Assembly: GCA_023853785.1 (NCBI GenBank)
Contig: JAJIRX010000500.1
Location: 930,001-994,000, forward strand
DNA: 64,000 nt
Direction: 5' to 3'
Origin: Psilocybe azurescens
Taxonomy: Eukaryota > Basidiomycota > Agaricomycetes > Agaricales > Agrocybaceae
The notes beneath the pieces were generated by a model. The model was not told the origin of the DNA and did no database searches. It was given only the letters and a program-made list of their open reading frames with translations. Below are positions 25,349 to 37,440 of the stretch, piece after piece. The translations under genes and the position numbers were made by a program. The first letter of the stretch is position 1. Every line of letters starts with the position of its first letter.

Positions 25349-25950
25349 GGTAGAGCAAGTATATGTTGAAAATGACCGATCTTTATCAAAATACCGTCGA
25401 TCTAGATGTTATAGGAGAGTTTCAGATGTACACCAGAGCATCAGGGGGGAGAACTGGTCTAGGAGTCCCAGGGCTTTGAGAGAGCTTTCTTAAATAAAAA
25501 CTCGTCTTTGTAAGGAAGGCAACGATTGCTAATATTTAGAGCGATCTTCCATGCGGCAGATTCAGTTCACTCGGGCCGAATTTGTGCGTTGATTCTGTAA
25601 ACATTGAGACAGGATTCGCTCACGGGGTACAACGGTATAGGAACAAACTTTGTCAGCCCACGGGAACAGGAAGACCCAGGTGAAACTCCAGGACTTGGGC
25701 GTCGAGTTGAATATTGAATACTGATCACGACACAATCTAAGTGAATAATTACGACATGATCTCGTCACTTCATTAGACAGATCGGTCACAATAACGAGCC
25801 ATATCTAATCAGCATCTTAAAACGACAGGCACCAGCGTCCTATATCACTAGATTCACTACGACTAGTGTGCATATGCTTTCCTATTACGCCACATAACCA
25901 CAAGGACGAAATACGAGAATACATTGCTGATACATCAGAAAGTCATGAGG
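25349..25950. other. intergenic stretch between ATG6 and GSH1
   Basis: This should hold the GSH1 promoter (right-to-left) and the ATG6 3' end. No coding sequence recognised. A short minus-strand open frame at 25562-25789 has no recognisable product. Confidence 0.4.
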
Positions 25951-27683
25951 TCAACCGTTAGCGCCATTGGTTGCCCATTTAAGACAGATTTTAAGGGCCA
26001 GGAGGACATGCCGAAGCGACCGTGTCCAAGCTTCTTCTTGGTTAAACTGGAGCTTGACGGAAACGTCGCCTATCTTATCCTTCGATATCCTTTCTCCAAA
26101 GTCAGGTTTTGTACTTAAGGATAAATCGGACAGAACGTACTGATGGGGAAATCAACAGTTGAGTCTTGCGATTTTACGTGATCCATTAGGTGCTTCAAAC
26201 AGTCAAGAAACGCAACCATTGCAATATCGAATCGACGGTTATGAAGGAGCCTGCCGAAGTGCAGATCACCCGAACCATAGAGCTCATAGTTGGCCTTGTC
26301 TCCTGTCGTCTTTTCGATCCTAGAGAACGATCCCATCGGCACTAATCGGTAACTGGAAAGCTGCATTAATAATGGGTTAAATTTGTTGCTTTCGACGAAC
26401 TTCTCAAAAGTGTAGTCAAGTTTGCGTGCAATGGTATACAAGAGAAGAAGTGTTTGACCCCATGCCGCGTTAATCTCTGCCCATTCAACCTGAAAAGACT
26501 GTTATAAGACGGTTCTAAGAGCATAGAAGAAAAGGAACGCACTGGTACTCCGGGAACTCGGCCGAGACGAAGACCATTAATTGTCCCGAATACGCCGTCA
26601 TGACCAATGCAAAAAGCGTCGTTGTAAACATTTGTTCTCTCTAGTTTCTCCAGGGTGACGACTCCAGCTGCGTAGGCTGCTCGCAACGTAGCCAATTGAG
26701 AAGCTTGCTGCTCTACCCCTAAGATATGATCGTTATACGTCCGCCAAAATCTGATGAAGTTCAGCACATGAAACTTGTGTGGAGGAACGCGACACTCACT
26801 CTGCCTCTTCAAGTTCAAGGGCCTGCTCATTCATTTCTAGTTGCCGCAATTCAAAAATCCAATTGCTCTCTTTCCCTTTCAGCTTCTTTCAATTGTTCAA
26901 TAGCAGTGGCCTCTTCCTGTTTCAACTTGTCTATCTTCCGTTCCGCTTCCTCCTTTGAGAGGCTTTGGGATTCCTTCTCCTTCTCCTTGCGAACCTCCTT
27001 CTCAAAGGCAATGTAACCGTCCCTCTCCTTTTTCGTTTCATCCAGTTTCCGTTGTAAACTAGTCAAAAGGATTTGAGTGCATTCTGCGCAAAGTGGGTGA
27101 TCGATATCAGTCCGAGTGGATAGTAGATTAAATAAGCGGGCAGTCGAGCGGAGGTGATGAGATAGAGGAGACGGATCAGCATGATTTTGCTCTTGCGTTC
27201 TGGAGGATGGTTCATTTGCCGTGACTGCCTTGGTTGTAATGGACTTCGGCTTATTAGACGCGCCCCTTCTTGCTCGGGTTGGTGATGGTATCGGTGAGGG
27301 AATGTTTCGAATAACGCTATCTTGAAGCAGGACGAAAGACTCGCTTGGAAGTGGGGCACCATGTTGTGTTTGCTTTCCTTGAGCGCGAGAGGAAAGGTTA
27401 CTGCTAACAGATTTGCTAGAAGATGTAGCATGCTGCCAGGCTGCCTTTGATGGCGATCCTAGTGCTGTGTCAAACTGTCCTGATACTTTGGAGGTCGAAA
27501 TGGGAGTCGAAGATGAAGGCAAGGTGGCAACAATCATGTCATAGGCGGAAGGCGCTAAATCGACGAGTGAGCCATCTATCTAGCCAGAACATTTTATCAA
27601 AGGTTATACTAGAAGTCCAGCAGATTGTGATTGTCTACCTGAAGGGGTTCTTTACATTGCTGACAAACAGGCCCGAAGCTCAT
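25951..27683 (-). CDS. ATG6: Beclin-1/Atg6 autophagy protein
   Basis: Subunit of the class III PI3-kinase (Vps34) complexes in autophagy and vacuolar sorting. The first exon at 27683 reads [15 protein letters not shown] with a CxxC, and a second CxxC (CAECTQILL) comes later, both typical of Beclin N-termini. Then follow a long charged coiled coil ([19 protein letters not shown] onwards) and the membrane-binding BARA domain: [92 protein letters not shown]. The last exon reads [13 protein letters not shown] up to WATNGANG and stop 25951-25953. Length and order match the family. I noticed no frame break. Confidence 0.94.
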
Positions 27684-28509
27684 AGTCCTGACTGGTTATA
27701 CGTCGTCGTGCAGAAATGTAGAGCGGCAATTGGACAGTAGAGTGACCCAGAAGCCAAACGAAAATCAGGGATATATCAGGGATATATCAGAAAGGGTCCC
27801 AGATGCAAGGCTGCATATAAGTCACGTCACATAATGATCAACAGTCAACTGCAACTGCAAGACGTTTTCTTTGCTGTTGTTTCTCGACAACCTCTTACTG
27901 CACCTCCACCATCTTCAAATAAAACCTCTCCTTTGTGCACCTTTGTGCCATTTCAAAGCAGCTTAGGCGACTTTTTCTTGATCCATGACTCCCTGTAAAC
28001 GGAAGACTTTGTCTGATCCCGAACTACTGCGCGTCTTGACCGTTTTGGATCATTTCTTTACCTGCTGGACCTACTCATTGTGACCACTGTTGGCAGTCAA
28101 ATGTTCAACATACTGCAGATGATCATGCCTTGAAGGGCAGATCGACATATCAGAGGTGCATTTCAAAATCTGTGCTCACATAACGGCTGAGTTTACACCG
28201 CTCGGAGGAGTTACAATACTTCTTTTCGACTAGGAGAACCGACAGGGCTCCATACACACTCGATCAAGGGGGCTGGAAGGCAGAACATGTGTGCTAATGG
28301 CGTCTTTAATAACGCGTAGCAGGTGGCCTTAAGCGCAATACCATCGAAGCATGCATTGCACACGCTCTATGAAATGTTTATATACCATACACCTTGCTCC
28401 ACAACCAGCCAACGCTCTTCTTGACTTTATACTCAGGCTTCAAGCTCCTCGTAAATACGGTGAATGACTATGATATAACGCTCCATCATAGAAGACTGAT
28501 ATTTTTTAG
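27684..28509. other. divergent intergenic region between ATG6 and the caspase-like gene
   Basis: About 0.8 kb presumably holding both promoters. Apart from an 11-base tandem repeat next to ATG6 I see no gene or RNA. Confidence 0.4.
27764..27790. repeat. 11-base tandem repeat upstream of ATG6
   Basis: ATCAGGGATAT is repeated 2.45 times without mismatch, about 80 bases before the ATG6 start codon. It may be a promoter element or a simple repeat. Confidence 0.75.
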
Positions 28510-30466
28510 ATGACAAGCCGTATATTTGCTCTGTTAATAGGGATCGACGCCTACAAGTCGGGAAATGTCTGGAATCTTCATTCCTGTGTAGAAGACGCAA
28601 AGAAAATGAAGCGCTGGTTGACGAATGAATTGAACGTTCCAAGGGATCAAATATGTTTGCTCTTGGACAACCATGCCACCAAGCAGAAAATTGAAGATTC
28701 ATTCATGGCACACCTAGTCAACAACCCTTCAATAGAGCGCGGTGACTCCATCTTCGTATATTTTGCAGGGCATGGGAGTTGTATGTCTGCTCCTCCTGGC
28801 TGGTTTCAGGACAACACGGAGACGAAGAGAGATGTAGAAATCATCTGTCCTCACGACCACGATACAAAGTCCCATCATGGTCGAATTTCTGGGATTTCTG
28901 ACCGTTCACTATACGCTATGCTCGATGAACTTGCTTCGTCTAAAGGAGACAATATCACTCTCTTCCTGGATTGCTGTTTTTCGCCCAATCAAAATCCGGC
29001 CAATATTCGTGACCGATCTATTACTCGCTGGACAAAGACAACGAAAGCTACTCCAGGAGGATCTATATCGGGGCCTTTGGATTGGTGCCCGTGGAAAATC
29101 TCACAATTCGAAATATGGATTTTTCGACCCTGCATCTGTGCATACGCTACTTGCCGCATGTCCTCCCTGGCCACAAAGCCATTGAGGGAAAAGACGGAGG
29201 CCGCTTTACTTCAAGTTTTCTTGAAGCGGCGATACACATGCCCCTTTATCGCACAACGTATGCTTCTCTTATCAACCATCTTCTCAAAGCCACTGGAGAA
29301 CCTCAAAATTCGTCTGTCTTGGCAAGCAAAAAGACAAAGTATTATTCGACAAAGTACCGTTCACCCCCGACAGCACCTTTTCTTTGGCATACATCGATGA
29401 AGGAACGAAGATGCTCAAGGTCGAGTTAGGCATGATTCATGGCGTCGTCGAAGGCAGCGAAATGTCTTTACATCTTCACAACTATCGCTGCTCGTCCAAT
29501 CCACATATCGCTCTTTCTGTCGTTTCAGAAGTTTGTCCTACCTACTGCCTAGCTCGCGTAAAATCTCAGGGCGCCGATATACCCAAATCATGTTGGGCAA
29601 GGATAACGCAGTGGAATAATCGCAGGCCTTTCTGCGTTTACCTTAAATCCACTCTTCTGTCTATAATTCGTATGCTGAAGTTGAAAAGGTCGTTTCCAAA
29701 TGAACTTGGACAAACCGCAGCCACTCCATTTAAAAGTGGCGTCAATATTTCGAGGGTCACGAAACCCAATGTGGCCGATCTTTTGCTTTCATTTGGAGGA
29801 AAGAGTGCTGTCCGTGTTCAAAATAACCCCAGCATCTCTGAAAAGGATCAACGTCCTTTTGAGATCGAGGATAAAAATCCAATTGAAATCATAGACGATG
29901 CTGCTCGATTCAATCTTCATCTTCTTCGTAACAACATCGAGAATCCTCTGCGAGACTTGGTCGACATGGAAATATTCCGATTGGATCCTATTTCCTGGTC
30001 AAAGATCGGGAATAGTCAACTTTATGACGGGAAGGCGATGCTCACGCAACAGAATGGGGCCATCTACGACATTGCTCTTCACAACAAGTCCAAGATCGAT
30101 ATCTGGCCATATATTTTCTACATGGATCCGAACCGCTATCGCAGCACCCTGATATATAACCCAGATTCTTCCAAGGAGGCGCCGCTTCCGCGACAAGGAT
30201 CTCTCAATATCGGCGCCGGTAGACTAGGAGCGGAGGCACTGTCATTGGCCCCTGATCAGAATCATGCCGACCTTGCATACCTGAAGCTCTTCCTCTCTTC
30301 CGTCCCAGTGGACATGAACCTTTTAGAACAGGATCCTCTACCACAATGGGTCGATCAGAAATATTTCCCCGTAAGGAACCAGGCGTTGGCTCCGGGAAAG
30401 GACATAGTGTGGGACACAGCTCTTGCATCTCTCACATTCCTACGACACCTGGACGGAAATTCTTGA
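28510..30466 (+). CDS. caspase-like (peptidase C14) protein with uncharacterised C-terminal domain
   Basis: Caspase-fold N-terminus: FALLIGIDAYKSG, CVEDAKKMKRWL, catalytic-His block FVYFAGHGS, catalytic-Cys block TLFLDCCFSP, then AACPPGHKAIEGKDGGRF, a characteristic metacaspase/C14 segment. After the p20-like part, about 330 residues form a separate region (SLHLHNYRCSS, WPYIFYMDPNRY, PLPRQGSLNIGAG, YLKLFLSSVPVDM) that I cannot assign. The canonical DSCHSG around the catalytic Cys is here DCCFSP: the Cys remains but the following His and Gly are replaced. The frame jumps at about 29055-29060 (extra G), 29165-29167 (extra C) and 29305-29308 (missing A), each restoring family sequence, so the gene is probably intact in vivo. 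No intron is evident. Proteolytic activity is inferred. Confidence 0.8.
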
Positions 30467-31134
30467 TGCAATCTAAGATCTTGACGGTTGCACATACTCC
30501 TTCGCGCCATTTTCGAACCATCTGCCTATCGCCCCTCTATTATTGTACAACGATATCTTACTGCTACCCAAAATTTTATTTAAGTTCATTTAACGAGTTT
30601 GGTTGTCTTTCTATTTATATCCACACCTATCTATCTACAACTTAATGTATTTGTGTATGTATCTCGAAAGAAGTGCTAGTTCATATTTAATTGGTTGGAT
30701 CAGTCTGGCCTTAACAATGGACATTGGCATCGCCGCTTGATTGTCGCGTCAATGGCCGTGACGGAACAAGTCGACTGTTACAATAATCACATGACGATCG
30801 TGTTACGCGTTTACAGTAGTCACGGCGAACTTGAACTGGCCTGTCCAACCCAAGTCCAGCCCAAGTCCAACCTTGGTCCAACCACCACCTTGTCAACACC
30901 TTGCTCAATCATACACTTATACTAATCACCGTTCAGACACTGTTATCCCAATTTTAACCGAGAGAAAACTTTGTGGAAATCGTTACGCATCGTATCAAGG
31001 ACTTGCCTCAAACTCAACTCAAACTTCAAGCCTTAAACCTGCCTCAAAGCCTCACAGTGCTAAATCAAACTTTTGTGCCGAACTGGACTTTTTGATTCTT
31101 CAAGTCAAGCGCTACCAGCACTTTGACACAAGTA
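30467..31134. other. intergenic stretch before DNA polymerase kappa
   Basis: Contains CCAAGTCCA-type imperfect repeats around 30840-30900 and no recognisable gene. Presumed 3' UTR of the caspase-like gene and promoter of the polymerase gene. Confidence 0.4.
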
Positions 31135-34034
31135 ATGGCGTCAAAGCTGGCCACCGAACTTGAACCCGCCAAATATTCTCAAGAAACAGAAAGCTTAGTC
31201 AAACGGCTTGCAGGTCCCTCTTCCGGGAAAGCTGGGTCGGTCGCTTCTCTTGGGATATAATCCAATACAAACTGTCTGATATTGAGGCCAGGCTCGCGAA
31301 AGATCAAACTGAAATCAATCGAATTATCTCAGATGCCTCGAAAGGATCCAAGTTTTATGAAGTACGCGCCTTTGAGCTTGTACGGTCTGAAATGGATGAT
31401 AAACAAGTGACTTGTAACAGAATGAGAAGAAAAAGGACAAGGAATTGACTGTCAGAATAGACAAGATATTGAAGCAGAGGGATGAGGCTATCAATGGTGC
31501 CGATATCGGTGAGTGCTGATACCTGCACTAAGCTTGATATGCCGTAACAAGCCCGTATAGCCAAAATCGAGGCTGATATCGACCAACTGGTAAGTGTGGC
31601 ACATTCTCAAGCATAAAGCAGCCTCTTTGATCTCTCTACAGATATGCAAGATCGAGTCGCAGAGAGACCTTACTCAAATCATCGTTCACGTCGATATGGA
31701 CGCATTCTTTGCAGTGAGTCGAAGTTTGTGAAATACAACCCCGCGGTGACAACTGATTGTCTTTACAAGAGCGTTGAACTGCTAGACAACCCAGATCTCA
31801 AAGGGAAACCGTTTGCTGTATGATAACCTTAAGCATCATCTTCGAGGATTCTGCTCATATGAATTTAGGTGGTAACCTTAAGCATCATCTTCAAGGATCC
31901 TGCTTATATGAATTTAGGTGGGCAAGGGAATCCTAACAACTGCATCATACGATGCTAGGAAGTACGGAATTCGATCTGGGATGGCAGGTCAGTCGTAATC
32001 GCCACGATACGGGAGTTATGGCTTTATTCAATTCTCAACAATGAAATAGGTTTCATCGCGAAGAAACTTTGCCCAGAACTTATATTTGTTCCAAACCATT
32101 ACGCTAGATATTCGGAATTGTCAAACCAGGTGATGGACATATTTCACAGATACGACCCAGATATGTGTCCTGCTGGTTGCGATGAAGGATATTTGAAGTG
32201 CGCATCCACTGTCTTCTGTCTTTGAATAGACTCCAGTCGCTGAATCCCAACTAAAGCATTACATCCTACTGTGAGGAACATTCAATGACGGCTGAAGAAT
32301 GTGTGCAGGACATGCGAGAAACCGTATTCCGAGAGACGAAGCTCACGGTCAGTGCGGGTATTGCTCCAAATAAGGCGAGTTCATGCAATGAATACAATAT
32401 AACGAATGGGCTTACAGCGTGCGCCTGATTAGATGCTCGCGAAGGTACGGACTTCGATCAGTTTTATATGCAATATCCTCATGGAATTTTCCAAACTTTA
32501 GATATGCTCCGACAAGGTCAACTACTTTCTCGCTTTGTTTTTACATTCTCTGACATGCGTATTACCGATAGAACAAACCCAACGGGCAGTTTCAGCTCGA
32601 ATTTGATCCTGAGTCTATCAAAAGTTTCATGTACGATCTTTCTATTCGCAAGGTTCCAGGAGTTGGCCGCGTGAATGAAAGGTTATTGGACGCGATCGGC
32701 ATCAAGGTGCGTTGCAATAATGTCATAACAAGTCGCCTGTTTTAATTGCTCTTTTGAATAGACATGCGGAGATATCTTTACACAAAGAGCCGTCCTTTCT
32801 TTGATGGACAAACAGTTTGGCCTTGTCTTTTGTTAAGAACATATTTGGGAATTGCCAACAATACCGTTCAGGCTCACCGACGTGAGGAACGGAAGAGCAT
32901 AGGCGCAGAAAGGTAGGTAGTTCTGGTTGCGATTTACATACCCCGCGCTAATGCGGCTACTTGAACAGAACATTTGCTTCTCTAGAAAATATCCAAAAAT
33001 TCACGATAAACTCGCCGAGGTTGCGGCTGAACTTGAGAATGATATGGACGAAACTGGGTGGACAGGTCGCACCAGTCACTTTGAAGTTTAAACTTGATAC
33101 ATATCAAGGTCCGTTGCACAGACGATTTCTGCAACTAACCATGAACTAAACAGCGCTCTTTTCAAAGTTTTGTACTCGAGCAAAATCGCTCGATCATTGG
33201 GTTTCGAAAAAGGAGGAACTTTATGCGGTGTGTGGTCCATTGATAAGTTAATTTTTTTTTCTAATTTGACTATATTTTAGATTGGGAAAGAACTTCTCGC
33301 CGCAGAGTTGCCTGTCAAAATTCGACTTATTGGACTGAGAGTCACCAAGCTGAAAGACCTCAGAGATACAGCGACTAATGGTATCAAACGTGTATGTACT
33401 CATTTTCATAAAACCGTACTGCGTGTTGCCTCACACTGTTATCCAGTTCTTCGAATCGGCTAATAAGGACGAGAGTCCGCGGAAGAAGGCCAGGTTGGAT
33501 CCTGAAGAGTTTGAGGATAATGACAATATGGATGAAGCTATGCCCGGATTTCACGAAAACGACGAGACAGATTATAAGCTGGAGGATGATTCTCTTGAAG
33601 GTGATGAGGTTATCGACCTGACAAATACCCTGGAGGACGTTAGTGGTGGAGAGACTGCTGTATCCCAAACACGACGTCCACCTCACTCTACATCAAATTC
33701 GCATGCTTCAAGTAAATTGGAACCCCCAAAGAGACCAAGAAGCAACAGCGAAGCGAAGCCTGTAATCAAGCCCGTCTCAAAGACACTTGAAATGCACGAA
33801 TGCCCGATCTGTGGGAAGACGTTGGAGACTGATAACCAAGGTCTCAATGCACATGTCGATTTCTGCCTCAGTCGGGGAGCTATAATGGAAGCGCAAGGCT
33901 CGGCAACGAAATCTATCAAGGACACCAGTACATATAAAGGATGGCCCAAACCCGAGTCCAGCACAAAATCAAATTCGAAACCATCGACGTTTGGTAAAAC
34001 GAGGAGACCTGTTGCTTCTAAACGAGGGAAATGA
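31135..34034 (+). CDS. POLK: DNA polymerase kappa (Y-family translesion polymerase)
   Basis: Translesion DNA polymerase of the DinB/kappa type. Seen in order: LLLGYNPIQTVSDIEA, VHVDMDAFFASVELLDNPDL (first metal-binding motif), TTASYDARKYGIRSGM, PNHYARYSELS, CDEGYLNIT (second metal motif), SAGIAPNKMLAK, KNKPNGQF, VPGVGRVNERLLDAIGI (helix-hairpin-helix), little-finger parts (TRAKSLDHW, VKIRLIGLRV), and a C-terminal UBZ-type zinc finger CPICGK..LNAHVDFCLS. A basic tail ends at 34034. More than twelve very short introns. One-base jumps at 31225-31227 (GGG, extra), 32828-32831 (TTTT, short), 32995-32999 (AAAAA, short) and near 33060 interrupt otherwise conserved sequence. The intron at 31818-31917 is built from a tandem duplication. 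Confidence 0.92.
31824..31920 (+). repeat. 48-base tandem duplication of an intron in POLK
   Basis: Copy 1 (31824-31871) and copy 2 (31873-31920) are identical except for three transitions. Each copy carries its own TTTAG acceptor followed by GTG. The coding sequence joins cleanly from the donor at 31818 to the second acceptor at 31917 (PFA to VGKG). Confidence 0.9.
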
Positions 34035-34131
34035 TGCATGGCTACCTTAATTTATTCATGTATTTAGACGTTATCTTTATTGGAAATTGTAACTGTATTT
34101 CTAGAGGGTCGGATTTAATAAAGCTGGCTAT

Positions 34132-34951
34132 TCATTTTCCTCTGTGTAGCTTGAAAGACTGTTGTACACCTTTGCCTGCTTTAATGTCCTCCATACAGCG
34201 ACTGTCAATTTCCCTCCCCTTCGAGGCTAAATCGACTACCTGCGTTTCCAGGTCTCGTGGAACGCAAACGACACCATCCTCATCAGCGATAATCCAATCA
34301 CCAGGTTGAACAGTAACTGCTGGGAAATCTTCAGCGCCTGGACCTTGGGGAGCTAAGGTCAATGGTATGTTTATAGCAGAAGGTCTCGTGAATGGGGATT
34401 GTCCAAGAGTTGAGTGCCCGCGAGAGAAGACCGGAAAACCCTGTGCACGGTGCTCTGCGAGGTCCCTGCAACGGCCAGATATGATCACACCGGTTGCGCC
34501 ACGAGCTTGAGCACCAGCAGTCATAAGTCCTCCCCACACTGCACTTTTAGCTTCTACCTCATTATGAATTCATAAGTGGACATAGAACGGATGAAGCCAG
34601 ATAAAACAACACTGAACCGGGAGGTGCATCAATGACAATGGCTGAGCCTGCAGGAGCAGTATCGACGAAATGGGATGTAGGCTTCGGGGCAGTTGTATTT
34701 GATGCTAGCACCATTTTGACGGTATATGCTGGGCTGCATATTCTAACGTCCGAGTTTGACGTTCCAGGTGATACCATATGGATGTCAGGAATGTGGCCTC
34801 CGTGAGGGACTGAGAGTTTGATCAATGCGTCAGATATTTCGCAAGTAGAGAAATCAGCCAAAGTGACATTGGACATGACTTTTGACATGGTTTTGAGGCT
34901 CGAGATTGTACGGCTCATGAGGGTAGAAAGCAAAGCAGGAGAGACGGTCAT
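34132..34951 (-). CDS. RraA-like / HMG-CHA aldolase family protein
   Basis: Two exons: 34951 down to about 34614, then about 34550 to the stop 34132-34134. Exon 1 has CEISDALIKL and HGGHIPDIHMVSP. The junction gives IDAPPAKSAVWGGLMTAGAQ. The core signature GATGVIISGRCRDLAEHRAQG with PVFSRGHSTLG matches the RraA/4-hydroxy-4-methyl-2-oxoglutarate aldolase fold, where the Arg and Asp of GRCRD are functional. PGDWIIADEDGVVCVP is the usual last beta segment. Fungal members are annotated as aldolase-like or 'dimethylmenaquinone methyltransferase' by homology; the real substrate is unknown. The frame is intact. It shares a 160-base promoter region with the divergent TBC gene. Confidence 0.85.
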
Positions 34952-35111
34952 CCGACGGGACAGACTCTGTTAAGGACTAGATAAGATAAGATAACAACAC
35001 CCCCACACGTGTGTACCAGTGACTATTGCTTTTACTCGCAAACGTCAATTGCAGAATCATGTACAATTCCAAACTCATGTCGTGAACAAGTTCCTAACTT
35101 TACCCAGCATA
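34952..35111. promoter_or_regulatory. divergent promoter, RraA-like / TBC gene
   Basis: Only 160 bases separate the two start codons, so both promoters and 5' UTRs must share or overlap this segment. No single element is identified with confidence. Confidence 0.45.
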
Positions 35112-37251
35112 ATGAACCCTCGTTCTCCTCCAGCTCGTCCCCATATTGGCATACATCTATCGCACTTCTCAAACAATGCCGAATGGGGTGAAGATGATGC
35201 TTGGGACAGTACCTCAGATTCAGAGTCTCCTCGTCAATCGACGCTAAATACTTCTTGGAATCGTCCCCCGGAGCCTCTTCGACAACGGCACCGAAGATGG
35301 TTCCACGGGCGTCTTCCAACTCTTCTTCATCGACTTTAGCTTTCTCGTATACTCATCTGCAAGCACCCAGTTCATACCCTCCCAAAGTCGACACTTCATC
35401 TGCTGAAGCTGCTCCGAAGAATGGTTGGACCATAGTCCGTACATCTCATAGTGGGAAAGAGGGTGAAACTCAAAGTAACCAGAGAGCGCACAAAAAGGAC
35501 GGCGAATACGATCGATTCTCCACCGGGTCTGGAGATGTAGATGTCGAAGGTGATATGATCTTGGACGATCTCGAACCGGAATCGAATGCAATGGATACGA
35601 ATGACTCCGAAGGGCGCAACCCTGCCCACACCAAAGCAAAGCACAATGTCGGTTCTATACGTCAGGATATCGATGACATTGTTACCGGTAATATACCCTC
35701 ATCTCGTGCATACGCCGTTCTCTACTGATATTGCAGTTTCTTGTCCGATTCAGATCCTCTGAACGGCATCACAAATCGCAGTCGCCTTAGGGGTTCTTCC
35801 CCGACTCCAGCAACTCGCTCAGATAGCAGTTCGATACCCCCAACTCACCAGCGCGAAAAATCCGAAAAGCTTCTTCGTGAAAGTTCCATTCGAACGAACC
35901 GGAGACATAAGTTTGTAGAGTGCTTGTCCAGTCAAGATGTCAATATTGGTGCGCGGCCTCTGTCATAACATCATCTAATTTCTGAATTTGTGTTTCCAGG
36001 AGAGTTACGAAAACTTGCATGGGCAGGCATCCCCAGCGACCTTCGTCCCATGGCCTGGCAATTATTACTCGTCAGCTCTTTCCCGCCTTTAGTGGTCGCG
36101 AATAGTCTACTGAATGTTATAACCAGGGATATCTGCCGCTGCCAACACCTCTGCGTTCACGCACGCTGACGAGAAAGCGAGGTGAATATCAAAACATGGT
36201 CGACCTTGCGTTTGCTAGAGGGCGGGAAGGGCTTGATCAACAAATATGGCATCAGATTGAGATTGATGTCCCCAGAACTCGACCCGGTGTTCGGTTATGG
36301 ATGCACGAAACAACCCAGAGGGTGATTTTACTTCCTGTCTGAAATTTTTTACCTATCTGACCTGAGTTATACAGAGCTTGGAACGCATTCTCTACGTTTG
36401 GGCTATCAGACACCCCGCCAGTGGTTATGTGCAAGGGATAAACGACCTCGTGACTCCATTCTTCCAAGTGTTCCTTTCTGCTTATATAGGTGATGCTTAC
36501 TTTTCACCTTCGAGGGAAATCACCGTACTCATAGAAATGCAGACTCCGACCCCGAAGAATTCAATACCTCTGTACTTCCTTCACATGCCCTATCAGCGAT
36601 CGAGGCCGATTCTTTCTGGTGTCTATCACGTTTGCTTGACGGAATTCAGGACAACTACATATTTGCTCAACCCGGGGATCCAGAGAAGTGTAAGAAGGAT
36701 GGCGGAACTAGTTGCACGCATCGATGGTCTGTAGATCTTTGCGATGAACGTCTCCTCCCCGCTTATAGGGTATCTCAGCTCCTTTATCTGCTCACCTGGA
36801 GTCGCAGAATGTCGAATTCATGCAATTCGCGTTCCGCTGGATGAACTGCCTGCTCATGCGAGAGATCAGCGTGCAGAATACGATTCGGATGTGGGATACA
36901 TACCTAGTAGAGTGATCTACGACACATTCTTTACTGCCTTCCTTGAACACATCTTCTGTAATTTAGGCAGAAGGCCCTGATGCCTTTTCCCAATTCCACC
37001 TATATGTTTGCTCAGCGTTCTTAGTGCGATGGAGTGAAAAGTTACGAAAAATGGATTTCCAGGTCTGTTGCATTAATTCCCGCTTGCCACGTCATCTAAT
37101 AGCGAAACTTTTTTTCCAGGGTATCATCATGTTCTTGCAGTCGTTACCCACGCAAGACTGGGGAGACCACGAAATTGAAATGCTCCTCAGCGAAGCATTT
37201 GTCCTTAACTCAATATGGCACAACGCCCAAAGCCATTTCAATGGCAAATGA
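35112..37251 (+). CDS. GYP1: TBC-domain Rab GTPase-activating protein (Gyp1/TBC1D22 type)
   Basis: GAP for Rab GTPases in Golgi/endosomal traffic. The start at 35112 (MNPRSPPARPHIGIHLS) is preferred to the in-frame 35019. A disordered N-terminus is followed by the TBC domain: GELRKLAWAGIPSDLRPMAW, WQLLL joined across an intron to GYLPLPTPLRSRTL, the Arg finger in IEIDVPRTRPG, the Gln finger in SGYVQGINDLVTPFF, then QPGIQRSVRRMAELV, FAFRWMNCLLMREI and IRMWDTYL. The last exon reads IIMFLQSLPTQDWGDHE and ends at 37251. Both catalytic fingers are present, so an active GAP is expected. Frame jumps: 35265-35269 (C5, one short) and near 35735 at an exon join. About eight introns. Confidence 0.9.
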
Positions 37252-37440
37252 CCTCTCACCCCTGTATCATTATTTATGGCGATTTATCTAGCGTCCGGAG
37301 ACGGTAAAAAAAACAAAGTTCGCGGAAGCGTGGCATGGGCAGAAAAAGTTCATATAAACCAAGAAAAAACATAGGAGTGGAATAAATGAACCCAACCCAT
37401 TTACCATGGGGCCGGAATGATTGAATGAGAACAGACCTTC

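Noticed and set aside
27764..27790. Short direct repeats as a CRISPR array or transposon end
   Set aside because: Only two units without spacers, and no inverted termini or target-site duplication; a simple promoter repeat explains it.
28510..30466. Calling the caspase-like gene a pseudogene because of three frame jumps
   Set aside because: Each jump is a single base in a short homopolymer, two opposite in sign to the third, and conserved sequence continues exactly; the same pattern occurs in essential genes such as GSH1.
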